A stretch of DNA of 64,000 nucleotides, taken from contig NZ_LANI01000024.1 in the NCBI RefSeq assembly GCF_000982415.1, positions 1 to 64,000 on the forward strand, written 5' to 3'. Origin of the DNA: Kiloniella litopenaei (GTDB lineage: Bacteria; Pseudomonadota; Alphaproteobacteria; Kiloniellales; Kiloniellaceae). The position numbers and the translations under genes were made by a program. The notes beneath the pieces are model-generated. The model saw only the letters and a list, made by a program, of their open reading frames with translations. It ran no database searches and was not told the DNA's origin. Positions 1-8,036 of the stretch are shown here, piece by piece (within the stretch, counting starts at the first letter, position 1; every line of letters starts with the position of its first letter).

Positions 1-346
1 GTTAGAAACTTTCTACGATTCATTAAAATTGTCTCCCTGCTGAGATATTTCCATTTTAGGAATATTATGGATTAGTAACGAATAAGTGACGCACAGAATA
101 AGCAAGTTAGTTCGCGAGTGCAATAAATCCTAGTGTTTTTCCTAAGAGTATTATTGCATAATCAGACTGAAATTTATGCATATTTTATATATATCAGATG
201 GATAAATGGTGTTTTCTAATGTGAAATCGTAAGATTAATTGACTGTGAATATTACCGTGTTTGGTAAAGAAACAATAACAAGGCCTGCTATTTTTATTGA
301 TGTTTGTCTATTGTTGTTTCGCTGAATGGTGTCGGGAAAGATCTGA
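1..346. other. AT-rich stretch without a recognisable gene
   Basis: No open reading frame with a plausible start and coding character is visible on either strand here. The sequence is strongly AT-rich with many stop codons. It lies downstream of bpt and may hold the control region of a gene outside the window. No convincing terminator or promoter was found. Confidence 0.5.
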
Positions 347-1057
347 TCAAATTAATTCAGTCCATACCCCGTCCTGAAAAGCTTCAAGCGGTGTGAATTT
401 AGATTTATATGACATCTTTTGTGATTCCTTTATCCAATAGCCGAGATAAAGGTACTGCAATTTTCTTTGCTGAGATTCCTGGATAAGCCACAGGATCATA
501 TAGCTTCCCAGACCTTTATTGGAATGCTTGACATCAAAGAAACTATAGACAGCAGAAACACCGTCATTCACCCAATCGACCAGACACGTTGAAATGAGTT
601 TATCTTCTGGGGTTCTAAACTCGATAATCTCTGTGTCTATGGGGCTGGTTTCAACCATTTCTTTGTAATCATGCCATGACATATCACTCATATCACCATC
701 GCTGTGACGTTGCTCTACATAAGAACGGAAGAGTTCAAACTGTTCCTTGGTTGCTTTGGAGTTGTATGCCTTGGCTTGTAAGTTTTGGTTTTTATTCCAA
801 ATACGGCGTTGTGATTTTGTCATTTTAAAATCATCTGTGCGCACCCGTACAGAAAGACAATAATCGGAATTATTATACAGAGGACGGTACAGATAATTAT
901 GACTACGCCGAAATCCAGATTTTATAAGTAAATTATATTGTTGAATTGGTTGGTGGCTTGAAAATTCTGTTACCAGTTTACGTTCTTCTTCCCCATCTTT
1001 ATAGGGGCAAGGCGAGGGAGGCGTTGTAAAGAAGAGTTGTGGCTTGGTGAACATCAT
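347..1057 (-). CDS. bpt: Aspartate/glutamate leucyltransferase (Bpt/ATE family)
   Basis: This enzyme adds leucine from Leu-tRNA to proteins with N-terminal Asp or Glu, marking them for ClpS/ClpAP degradation in the bacterial N-degron pathway. The 236 residues match the family length. Visible marks are the N-terminal TTPPSPCPY block (Cys17), the YRP segment at 57-59 followed by VRVRTDDF and SQRR, and the C-terminal YLGYWI region typical of the ATE C-domain. Family members usually carry a Cys-rich YRPxCxxCxxC stretch; here the first two cysteines are Tyr61 and Ser64 and only Cys67 remains, which is odd. Two adjacent ATG codons can serve as start. It stands alone, separated from the PAP2 gene by a hairpin. 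The family is clear; activity with the altered N-domain is less sure. Confidence 0.88.
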   Translation of the reverse strand: MMFTKPQLFFTTPPSPCPYKDGEEERKLVTEFSSHQPIQQYNLLIKSGFRRSHNYLYRPLYNNSDYCLSVRVRTDDFKMTKSQRRIWNKNQNLQAKAYNSKATKEQFELFRSYVEQRHSDGDMSDMSWHDYKEMVETSPIDTEIIEFRTPEDKLISTCLVDWVNDGVSAVYSFFDVKHSNKGLGSYMILWLIQESQQRKLQYLYLGYWIKESQKMSYKSKFTPLEAFQDGVWTELI

Positions 1058-1096
1058 GCACTAAAGTTTATTCGTAATTTTGGTGCTCAAGAATAA

Positions 1097-1128
1097 ACAG
1101 GGCCGTTGTTCATGGTCAACGGCCCTGT
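1097..1128 (-). terminator. Perfect 12-bp hairpin, probable terminator of the PAP2 gene
   Basis: The arms ACAGGGCCGTTG (1097-1108) and CAACGGCCCTGT (1117-1128) pair perfectly around an 8-nt loop. It lies just downstream of the PAP2 gene on the minus strand, where it is followed by TTTATTC. The T-run is short, so termination could be partial. Confidence 0.6.
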
Positions 1129-1165
1129 CAGTTTTGCTGGTTTTGTTCCCAGTTATTGGGAAAGC

Positions 1166-1948
1166 CTATGCCAGTTTATCTGCCAACTTTACAAATGGAC
1201 GGGTTAAAGCATCTGGCAAATTTAAAACTAAAACATCAGCCAATGTATTAAGGAAGCTCTCGGCCCAACGAACAGCTGGAATTGTAAAGGTTAGCGCCAT
1301 AATCGGAAGAATATGAATTGCCCCGCCGACAACTAGGTCGGATAACCAATGGGCGCCTGCTACTGCTCGTGCTGTTCCGCCAAGTATCGCGATTGGGAGT
1401 GCGAGCCAAAAATATTTACGGCCAATAGCAAAATAAAAGAAGAAACCATAAATACCAGCAACAACAGCATGATTACCGGGGAAGCTGTCATCGGCACTTA
1501 CTTTAGCTTTTAACCAAGGGACAAGTTCGTTCAAGTTATTGAATGTATCACTATAAATCAAAGAAGGACTAAGGGATTCATAGGATCGGAATGCATGTTT
1601 GGCAAAATAAACGCCAACAATAATGCCAATTCCCATAACCAGCATGTGCCCTAGTCTCAGACTAAGGGGTCTGCTTCGATCACCGATCACATACCAAAGG
1701 CAGGGAATTGCCATGATAAGCCCGTTCAGCTTATCAAATACCGGTGTATTTGAAGCAGCCCAAAAGACTTGCCAGGGTTCGCCCCAGGTTAAAGTACCAT
1801 TGACGGCCCAGAAAAAATCAACACTAGCAGCGTGCCAAAGCTCACTTGTTGGTTCCCAGATATATGAAAGTCCGAAAAGAACGGCGAGGGTTATCAAAAT
1901 GGTGAAATTTTTTATTCGCCACTCGGTTCCAAGTAGTTCACGCTGCAT
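1166..1948 (-). CDS. PAP2-family membrane phosphatase
   Basis: A 260-residue integral membrane protein of the PAP2 (phosphatidic acid phosphatase type 2) superfamily, with about five to six hydrophobic helices. These enzymes remove phosphate or pyrophosphate from lipid carriers such as undecaprenyl pyrophosphate, phosphatidate or lipid A. The second and third motifs are visible as SFPGNHA (the usual form is PSGH) and, about 45 residues later, GTARAVAGAHWLSD, giving the R, H and D catalytic set. The first motif (KxxxxxxRP) is not clear. The precise lipid substrate cannot be told. It is bounded downstream by a strong hairpin and seems to be transcribed alone. Confidence 0.8.
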   Translation of the reverse strand: MQRELLGTEWRIKNFTILITLAVLFGLSYIWEPTSELWHAASVDFFWAVNGTLTWGEPWQVFWAASNTPVFDKLNGLIMAIPCLWYVIGDRSRPLSLRLGHMLVMGIGIIVGVYFAKHAFRSYESLSPSLIYSDTFNNLNELVPWLKAKVSADDSFPGNHAVVAGIYGFFFYFAIGRKYFWLALPIAILGGTARAVAGAHWLSDLVVGGAIHILPIMALTFTIPAVRWAESFLNTLADVLVLNLPDALTRPFVKLADKLA

Positions 1949-2139
1949 TTTTAATTTCTCAATAATAATCTGATACGAATTTTAGTCTTTATTACCGAGA
2001 AAAAATCGATAAGACCAGACTAAAAGATGACAGATTTATTATGCTTGAATGCGGCTAAATTATGAAGGGCGGCGATCTTATTCAAATCTGCCAGGTATTT
2101 TGTGGAAATATAAAGGTCGTTAGAGTGAAAACCCGTTAT

Positions 2140-2646
2140 TTACTTTAGGATATTATCAATTGTTTCATTGGGAATTTCATCATTAACAACAACTGTATGA
2201 GTTAAAATATCATGCAAGGTTCTTTTCTCATCATTAAAAAAAGCGACAAGTAATATTAAGAAGCTTGTGGCTGGTACTGTCAGATAGAAAATAACCGTCG
2301 TCAGAAAAGCATGAACCAAGGTTACAGGCTTTCCATCCATCGTTATCATTTTGACACCCATTGCATTCATCCCCGGTGTTGCCCCTTGCTGTGACAAGAA
2401 ATAGGTATGATAAACTAACGGAATAAATGACAGAAGCGCCAATAAAGGGGATAAAATTCCAAAAGACAGTATAGTTAAAACAAAGGCAATAAAACCTGCA
2501 ACAAGGCCTAAAATTACTAATATGATAAAATCAATTACATAGGCAAAACTGCGATCAAAAATTACACCCCTTGTATCTGATGGGGTAATTCCAAATCTTA
2601 GTTTTTGCGCTACTCTGTTAAATCCTACGGCTTGTGTATCAGTCAT
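2140..2646 (-). CDS. RDD-family membrane protein
   Basis: A 168-residue protein with three to four hydrophobic segments. The RDD signature region is seen near residue 25 (an R-G-V-I-F-D-R pattern leading into the first helix) and again near the C-terminus, where DEKRTLHDILTHT is typical of the family's final motif. RDD proteins are poorly understood; some act in ion transport or membrane homeostasis. It follows motB by 42 bases on the same strand and may be read from the mot transcript. The function remains open. Confidence 0.8.
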   Translation of the reverse strand: MTDTQAVGFNRVAQKLRFGITPSDTRGVIFDRSFAYVIDFIILVILGLVAGFIAFVLTILSFGILSPLLALLSFIPLVYHTYFLSQQGATPGMNAMGVKMITMDGKPVTLVHAFLTTVIFYLTVPATSFLILLVAFFNDEKRTLHDILTHTVVVNDEIPNETIDNILK

Positions 2647-2688
2647 TTCAATCAGATAGGGATGAAAAGCAATAATTCAAGATCTGTT

Positions 2689-3654
2689 TTATGTCGGGTC
2701 CGAGCTTATGGTATCGACATCAATGGATTTTCCTTGATCCATTTTTTTCTTCAGGACTTCATCGTCATCTTTTAGAAGAATGATTGAAATACGTCTGTTA
2801 ATATCTGCTGTCGGATTTTCTTTGTCAAAGGGCTCTGTTGCGGCCAAGCCTTCAACAGAGGCGACACGGTCATTTGCCAGTCCCGCATCTATAAGGGCAC
2901 GTCGGCTTGCATTGGCCCTTTCCGAAGAAAGTTCCCAGTTTGTATACCCGTTCGCAGCTTTATAGGGCGTGGCATCTGTATGCCCTTTGATTGCTATCTG
3001 TTGGTCAATATCTTTAATTGCATCTGCAACAAGGCCTAAGAGTTCTTTTGTATGGTCTAGCATATTGGATGTTCCGCTCGGGAACATAGAGGTGCCATTC
3101 TGATCGACAAGTTGAATTCTTAGTCCATCAGGTGTTTTATCTATCAACAAGTTTTCTTCTAGACCTGCAAGAGCTGGATTTTCTGCAATTGCTGTTTTTA
3201 GGGCAACGGCGGTTTCTTCGAATTGTTTTTGCTCTTGTTCGCGACGGAATTCTTCTAACTGTTCCTCATCTGCCTTGCCTTCGCCTTTTAAGGGGTCTTT
3301 TTCTGCGTTTGGATCTGTTTCTTCGCTGTCTTCTTCGGGGGGCAGTTGCATTTGCACACCAATACTTGAAAACTGAGACACTAAGGCTCCGTCTTTGGAT
3401 ATAGATTGCCCGCCTAATAGCCCGTCAGAACCACTTGTTGCTTTTGAGATGTTGGAAGAGGGAGCAAAATAGTCTGCAATTCCGTTTTTTTGCTCTTCTG
3501 TTGTGGCATTAAGCAACCAGAGAAGGAGAAAAAAGGCCATCATTGCAGTCACAAAGTCAGCATAGGCCACTTTCCAGGCGCCGCCATGATGTCCGCCGTG
3601 GCCGCCTTTCTTGACCTTTTTAATTATGACTTCGCCTTGAGCTTCCTCAGCCAT
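2689..3654 (-). CDS. motB: Flagellar stator protein MotB
   Basis: MotB forms the stator with MotA, anchoring it to peptidoglycan and letting protons through to drive the flagellar motor. The 321-residue protein has a basic, His/Gly-rich N-terminus, one transmembrane helix at about 30-50 with the proton-carrying aspartate Asp33 in YADFVTAMMAF, and a C-terminal OmpA-like peptidoglycan-binding domain (about 180-295, with IKGHTDATP and NWELSSERA). Between helix and OmpA domain sits a long, highly charged Glu/Lys/Gln-rich linker (about 100-155), probably the plug and a coiled coil. It lies 82 bases after motA in the same direction. Confidence 0.95.
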   Translation of the reverse strand: MAEEAQGEVIIKKVKKGGHGGHHGGAWKVAYADFVTAMMAFFLLLWLLNATTEEQKNGIADYFAPSSNISKATSGSDGLLGGQSISKDGALVSQFSSIGVQMQLPPEEDSEETDPNAEKDPLKGEGKADEEQLEEFRREQEQKQFEETAVALKTAIAENPALAGLEENLLIDKTPDGLRIQLVDQNGTSMFPSGTSNMLDHTKELLGLVADAIKDIDQQIAIKGHTDATPYKAANGYTNWELSSERANASRRALIDAGLANDRVASVEGLAATEPFDKENPTADINRRISIILLKDDDEVLKKKMDQGKSIDVDTISSDPT

Positions 3655-3736
3655 TCTTCTTTTCCGAACTAACTAATATTATAAGAATATATACAAATTG
3701 GGGTGAAATTATGAGCCTTGGGGAACTTAAAGCGTT

Positions 3737-4600
3737 CTAACCCGGTGCAGGTAGTTCATTCGCAGCTTCTTCGACTTCGTAGAAGCTTGGGCGGACATGA
3801 GACATTAGGGTTTTGCGGGCGTACTCAACTGAAACGGTCGGCGCATTGCCTGCCATATGTGCGAGCAAGCCGGCTTTAAGGCACTCATAATATCTGGAAT
3901 CTTCTTCAGCGACCTTGGTGAAGGCAGAAGCCATCGGCGAGACGAAGCCATAGGCAGCAAGAATTCCCGAGAAGGTCCCCACAAGCGCCGCACCAATTAG
4001 CTTACCAAGAATTTCCGGTGGCTCATTAATCGAACCCATTGTGTGAATCACCCCAAGAACCGCGGCAACAATACCAAGGGCAGGAAGACCATCACCCAAT
4101 CCTGCCAAAGCACCGCCAACATTGGCATCCTCTAAATGGTGAACTTCGAGTTCTTGATCCATCAGCCCTTCAATTTCATGAGGGTTATCTGCCCCCAAAC
4201 TCATCAGACGCAGATAATCACAAACAAAAGAAACTGCATGGTGATCGCCATGGAATTTGGGGAATTGAGAAAAGAGAGCAGATTCTTCTGGATTTTCAAC
4301 ATGCTGTTCAAGGGCTAACATGCCTTTGGTCTTGGCCAGTTTGAAAATTTGATACTGCAAACAAAGAAGCTCGAGAAAGTCTTCCTTTTTATAAGAAGGC
4401 CCCTTGATCATACGACCAAAAGCAGAGCCAATTCCTTTGAGTGTTGCTTTGGAGTTTGCGCAAACTGTTGCACCAACACCAGCCCCCAAGATAATTACGA
4501 ATTCAAAAGGTTGCCAAAGGACACCCATGTGTCCGCCAGCCCCCATATAACCACCCACAACACAAGCTGTTACGACGATTAGACCTATAATTACTGTCAT
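3737..4600 (-). CDS. motA: Flagellar stator protein MotA
   Basis: MotA is the ring-forming stator subunit that pushes on FliG in the rotor. At 287 residues it has the usual length, with two helices at the N-terminus (from residue 2), a cytoplasmic loop of about 120 residues, and two helices at about 170-225 containing the conserved PALGIVAAVLGVIHTMG segment and the VSPMA proline region. It is the first gene of a motA-motB pair. The other flagellar genes are not in this window apart from a FliL paralogue at 30.5 kb. Confidence 0.95.
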   Translation of the reverse strand: MTVIIGLIVVTACVVGGYMGAGGHMGVLWQPFEFVIILGAGVGATVCANSKATLKGIGSAFGRMIKGPSYKKEDFLELLCLQYQIFKLAKTKGMLALEQHVENPEESALFSQFPKFHGDHHAVSFVCDYLRLMSLGADNPHEIEGLMDQELEVHHLEDANVGGALAGLGDGLPALGIVAAVLGVIHTMGSINEPPEILGKLIGAALVGTFSGILAAYGFVSPMASAFTKVAEEDSRYYECLKAGLLAHMAGNAPTVSVEYARKTLMSHVRPSFYEVEEAANELPAPG

Positions 4601-4721
4601 GACAGAAGTTCAATTCCTGTTAAAAGCCTTTTCTGCATCTTTGCGGAATAAGGTTAACAAGTCGTAATTATCTGTAAAAATTAGTTAAATAATCTTATGA
4701 TTTTATAATTGTTTATTGACC

Positions 4722-5639
4722 TTAGCTATAATGCCTTCTCTTGCGGATCAGCATAGGTAAAAGCTCGACCATTAAAATAGCGCTTAAAATAAGAGCACAG
4801 CCAATTATACCGTTTGTTTCCAGTCGTTCACCCAATACGACTGCCCCGGCGATGGCGGCAAAAACTGTTTCCATACTTAAAATCAAGGCGGCATCGGCGG
4901 GCTGGGTATGAGCTTGACCAACAACCTGTAGGGTAAAAGCTATTCCCACAGATAGAATTCCGGCATAAGCAATCAGCCAAAAAGCAGACTTAAGTATTTC
5001 TAAGGTAATGGTTTCCATCGCAATAGCAAAGATAAAACCGATAACTGCCGAGACAGCGAATTGTATAGATGCAAGGGTTAAGGGCATGGACGTTCGTGAT
5101 GCGACCAAGCCAACCAACAAGACATGTAGTCCCCAAAAGATGGTTGAGGTCAGAACAAGCGCATCCCCATAGCCCAGCTGTAAACTTGAATCAACGCCGC
5201 TTATAAGGGTGGTCCCTGAAAATGAGCACGCAATTGCAATCCAGGTAATCCAATGGGGTTTTTTGCGGAAAATAATAAGGCCCAGCAGGGGAACCATAGG
5301 GACATAAAGGGCGGTTAAGAAACCTGCGTTGGTAACGCTTGTATGAATTATACCGTATTGTTGAATAATTGTTGCGGTAAAGAGGATGACCCCAATTACC
5401 CCCATAAGGAAGAAATCTTTTTTAGATACAACAAGAAAAGGTTTCTCTTTTCGCACAGCTTTTTTCTTTTTCCATTCTCTCAAGGCGAGGGGGAGAACGA
5501 CAAGAAATCCAAGAAAGAAACGGGCAGACGTAAAGCTCATAGGGCCAATAACATCCATCGAGACATGTTGGACAACAAAAGTTGACCCCCAGATAGCTGC
5601 AGCAACTAACAATATAAGGTTAGCTTGGATACGAGACAT
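4722..5639 (-). CDS. EamA-family (DMT) transporter
   Basis: A drug/metabolite transporter of about ten hydrophobic helices in two EamA repeats. The first repeat begins with the typical AAIWGSTFVVQ motif just after the start, and the second with STIFWGLHVLLVGL near the middle. Family members export amino acids, purines or other small molecules; the substrate cannot be told here. I chose the ATG at 5639, which starts directly before the first helix and has AGGG nearby. A longer frame begins at 5696 but adds an unusual 19-residue extension with no ribosome binding site. Confidence 0.82.
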   Translation of the reverse strand: MSRIQANLILLVAAAIWGSTFVVQHVSMDVIGPMSFTSARFFLGFLVVLPLALREWKKKKAVRKEKPFLVVSKKDFFLMGVIGVILFTATIIQQYGIIHTSVTNAGFLTALYVPMVPLLGLIIFRKKPHWITWIAIACSFSGTTLISGVDSSLQLGYGDALVLTSTIFWGLHVLLVGLVASRTSMPLTLASIQFAVSAVIGFIFAIAMETITLEILKSAFWLIAYAGILSVGIAFTLQVVGQAHTQPADAALILSMETVFAAIAGAVVLGERLETNGIIGCALILSAILMVELLPMLIRKRRHYS

Positions 5640-5927
5640 GGCCCTAAAACTCTCAACAACATAAACCGAATTCCGTTCAACTATCTGCTTTTGCATGCAG
5701 TTACAAGCATCGTGCGCTTTATAGATGGATTTTGTCGAAATTAGGAAACTTGATGATGAAAAAGAAGTCGCTTTCAGAATACTTTAGTATTTTCATGGGT
5801 AATATCTATCGATACAAAAAAATTCGGTTGTTTTTTCTATAACTTTGTTTGTAGGGTGCCGTTGCGTCCGCATGGGCCATGAATGCAGAATATGTAGAAT
5901 ACAGATTTATAGATAGAGTACTTGGGT

Positions 5928-6407
5928 ATGGCATTTAACTCTGACGAGTTTCGCAAAGTATTGGGAAATTTTGCTACAGGTGTGACCGTTGTCACAACCC
6001 GGGATAAATCTGGTATTCCTCATGGTCTGACGGCAAACTCTTTTTCTTCTGTATCTCTTGAACCGCCTTTAGTGCTGTTCTGTATTGACAAGCGATCCAA
6101 CTGTTTGCCTGCATTTAACGAAGCCGATGCATTTGCGATTAATGTCCTGACTGATGGTCAGAAAGATATCTCTGACCGATTTGCCTTTGCCGAAGAACGA
6201 TGGGAAGGCGTCAAAACCTTTTCTATGAAAACGGGAGTACCAATTTTAGAAGGTTGCCTGGCTAATCTGGATTGCTCGATGCATGCACAATACGATGCTG
6301 GTGATCATGTTATTATTGTTGGTAAGGTAGAAGAGACATTGATCCAGAGTGAAGGTGATCCATTACTATATTTTCGCGGTAAATACCGTGGTGTCCATAT
6401 TGAATAA
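5928..6407 (+). CDS. Flavin reductase domain protein (HpaC-like)
   Basis: A 159-residue FMN-binding split-barrel protein of the flavin reductase-like family, which supplies reduced FMN or FAD to partner two-component monooxygenases. Visible marks are FATGVTVVTT near the N-terminus, the GLTANSFSSVSLEPP flavin-binding block, NVLTDGQ, and the C-terminal GDHVIIVGKVE followed by LLYFRGKYRGV. No oxygenase component lies beside it, so its partner is unknown. The start may be the ATG at 5928 or a TTG two codons upstream. Confidence 0.85.
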   Translation: MAFNSDEFRKVLGNFATGVTVVTTRDKSGIPHGLTANSFSSVSLEPPLVLFCIDKRSNCLPAFNEADAFAINVLTDGQKDISDRFAFAEERWEGVKTFSMKTGVPILEGCLANLDCSMHAQYDAGDHVIIVGKVEETLIQSEGDPLLYFRGKYRGVHIE

Positions 6408-6442
6408 AAATATCAAAATCTGCCGTTAGACACTTGATATTG

Positions 6443-7618
6443 TTATGTGAGTGCGAATTTAAGGTCGTTAATAAGATCATTGGAATCTTCCACCCCCACA
6501 GACAACCTTATTAAGTTATCAGTTATACCAATAGCCTGTCGGTGGGCGGAAGAGACCGCAGCGTGGGTCATCGATGCAGGATGCTCAACAAGGCTTTCTA
6601 CGCCTCCCAAGCTGACAGCAAGAGCAAACAGATCCACACGCTCAAGGAAGCGCTTGCTTTCTGCCAAGCCCCCTTTGAGTGTGAAGGTTACAATACCACC
6701 CCCAGATTTCATTTGCTGTTTACAAAGTTCATATTGAGGGTGAGAAGGTAATCCCGGATACCACACTTTTTCAATTTGATGCTGTGTTTCCAAAAATCGT
6801 GCAATTTCTAGAGCGTTCTGACAATGGCGATCCATTCGTAATGCCAGCGTTTTTAACCCCCTGAGCGCCAGGAAGGAATCAAATGGTCCCTGAATTGCCC
6901 CCAAAGCATTTTGGAGATATTTAACTTTATCACACAGATCAGCGTTTTCTCCGACAACAAGTATCCCGCCAATCATGTCAGAATGACCGTTAAGATATTT
7001 TGTGGCAGAATGCATAACCATATCAATGCCCAGTTCCAGCGGGCGCTGAACCCACGGCGAACAAAATGTGTTATCACAAACGGTAATTATGCCTTGTTGC
7101 TTGGCAATTGCGGCAATCGCCTGAAGATCAACGAGTTGTAGTAGTGGGTTCGTAGGTGTTTCTATCCAGATCATTTTTGTTTCTGGTCTCAAGGCTGCCT
7201 TTAAGGCATCAATGGATGTCAGATCAACAAAATCAATTTCTAACCCCGCAGAACGTGGCCGTACATCACGAAATAGCCTGTGTGTTCCCCCATATAAATC
7301 ATGCATGGCAATAACATGCGACCCACTATCCAATAAATCCAGCGCTGTACTTATTGCGGCTAGGCCGGATGCAAAAGCAAGTCCCAGTTGACCGCTTTCC
7401 AGATCAGCAATACAGCGTTCATAGGCCTGACGTGTCGGGTTTTCAGTACGACTGTACATGTACCCTTTGTTCGCACCCAAACCGTCCTGCACGTAGGTTG
7501 ACGTGGCATAAATCGGCTGCATGATCGCCCCGGTACTGGGATCTGGTTCCTGACCTGCATGAATGGTACGGGTTGCAAAGGATAATCTATTGGGGCGTTT
7601 TACAGGGATATCAGACAT
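6443..7618 (-). CDS. Trans-sulfuration PLP enzyme (cystathionine gamma-synthase / lyase family)
   Basis: A 391-residue Cys/Met-metabolism PLP enzyme. The PLP lysine is Lys207 in HSATKYLNGHSD; other family blocks are YSRTENPTR (55-63), FASGLAAIS (82-90) and WIETPTNP (151-158). Members interconvert cysteine, homocysteine and cystathionine or release H2S; sequence alone does not decide between gamma-synthase, gamma-lyase and beta-lyase. It ends close to the convergent flavin reductase gene and follows the HdeA-like gene by 13 bases in the same direction. No SAM-II riboswitch is visible in front of it, unlike metY in this window. Confidence 0.88.
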   Translation of the reverse strand: MSDIPVKRPNRLSFATRTIHAGQEPDPSTGAIMQPIYATSTYVQDGLGANKGYMYSRTENPTRQAYERCIADLESGQLGLAFASGLAAISTALDLLDSGSHVIAMHDLYGGTHRLFRDVRPRSAGLEIDFVDLTSIDALKAALRPETKMIWIETPTNPLLQLVDLQAIAAIAKQQGIITVCDNTFCSPWVQRPLELGIDMVMHSATKYLNGHSDMIGGILVVGENADLCDKVKYLQNALGAIQGPFDSFLALRGLKTLALRMDRHCQNALEIARFLETQHQIEKVWYPGLPSHPQYELCKQQMKSGGGIVTFTLKGGLAESKRFLERVDLFALAVSLGGVESLVEHPASMTHAAVSSAHRQAIGITDNLIRLSVGVEDSNDLINDLKFALT

Positions 7619-7631
7619 TGGATAGCTTCGC

Positions 7632-7931
7632 TTATGATGATTTTAAATCGCTAACGATTTGAAACACTGCCTTTTCCGGGTTGCTTTGACAAGTTGTAAG
7701 AGTCTGCTCCAGAAGTGGTTCGATTGCTTCCTGATCAAAGAATGGTTTTTCTTGTGTCCCTGTTACATAACCATCTATCCAAAAGGCAAAAGTCATTAAA
7801 TCATCCTGATCATCAAAGGCTGAACAGGGGACTTCTTTAAAACTTTGTTCAGATGCATTCACAGGTGAGCTTAGTAAATATAGGGGGAACAAGAACAAAG
7901 CCACGACGTGTTTGTAGTTGTGTGTTTTCAT
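7632..7931 (-). CDS. HdeA/HdeB-like periplasmic protein
   Basis: A 99-residue exported protein. A signal peptide is plausible: a basic N-region, a hydrophobic core at about 9-22 and an Ala near 27. The mature part has one cysteine early (in VPCSAF) and one late (in TTCQSNP), spaced as in HdeA-type acid chaperones, which use one disulfide, together with the FWIDGYVTG segment typical of the family. HdeA proteins protect periplasmic proteins at low pH, but many alphaproteobacterial relatives are uncharacterised. The gene runs into the trans-sulfuration enzyme 13 bases downstream, perhaps on one transcript. Confidence 0.68.
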   Translation of the reverse strand: MKTHNYKHVVALFLFPLYLLSSPVNASEQSFKEVPCSAFDDQDDLMTFAFWIDGYVTGTQEKPFFDQEAIEPLLEQTLTTCQSNPEKAVFQIVSDLKSS

Positions 7932-7988
7932 AACGAATACCTTTCAAAAAATGAAATGATATCGTTTGATAGCTGACATAATACTGAT

Positions 7989-8013
7989 AAAAAAAGGGAC
8001 CCGAAAGCCCCTT
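7989..8013 (-). terminator. Rho-independent terminator of the threonine dehydratase gene
   Basis: On the minus strand a 7-bp GC-rich stem (plus-strand arms 7994-8000 and 8007-8013, one G-U pair) with a 6-nt loop is followed by seven T residues (7989-7995). It lies 24 bases past the ilvA stop codon. Confidence 0.85.
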
Positions 8014-8036
8014 TTGATTTAGATTGAAATCACTCT

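Noticed and set aside
1080-1316. 78-residue open frame on the plus strand
   Set aside because: It overlaps the PAP2 gene antisense, and its first part lies in the terminator hairpin.
6408-6442. Terminator between the flavin reductase and the trans-sulfuration gene
   Set aside because: AATATCAA/TTGATATT arms can pair, but they are AT-rich with a 17-base loop and no T-run.
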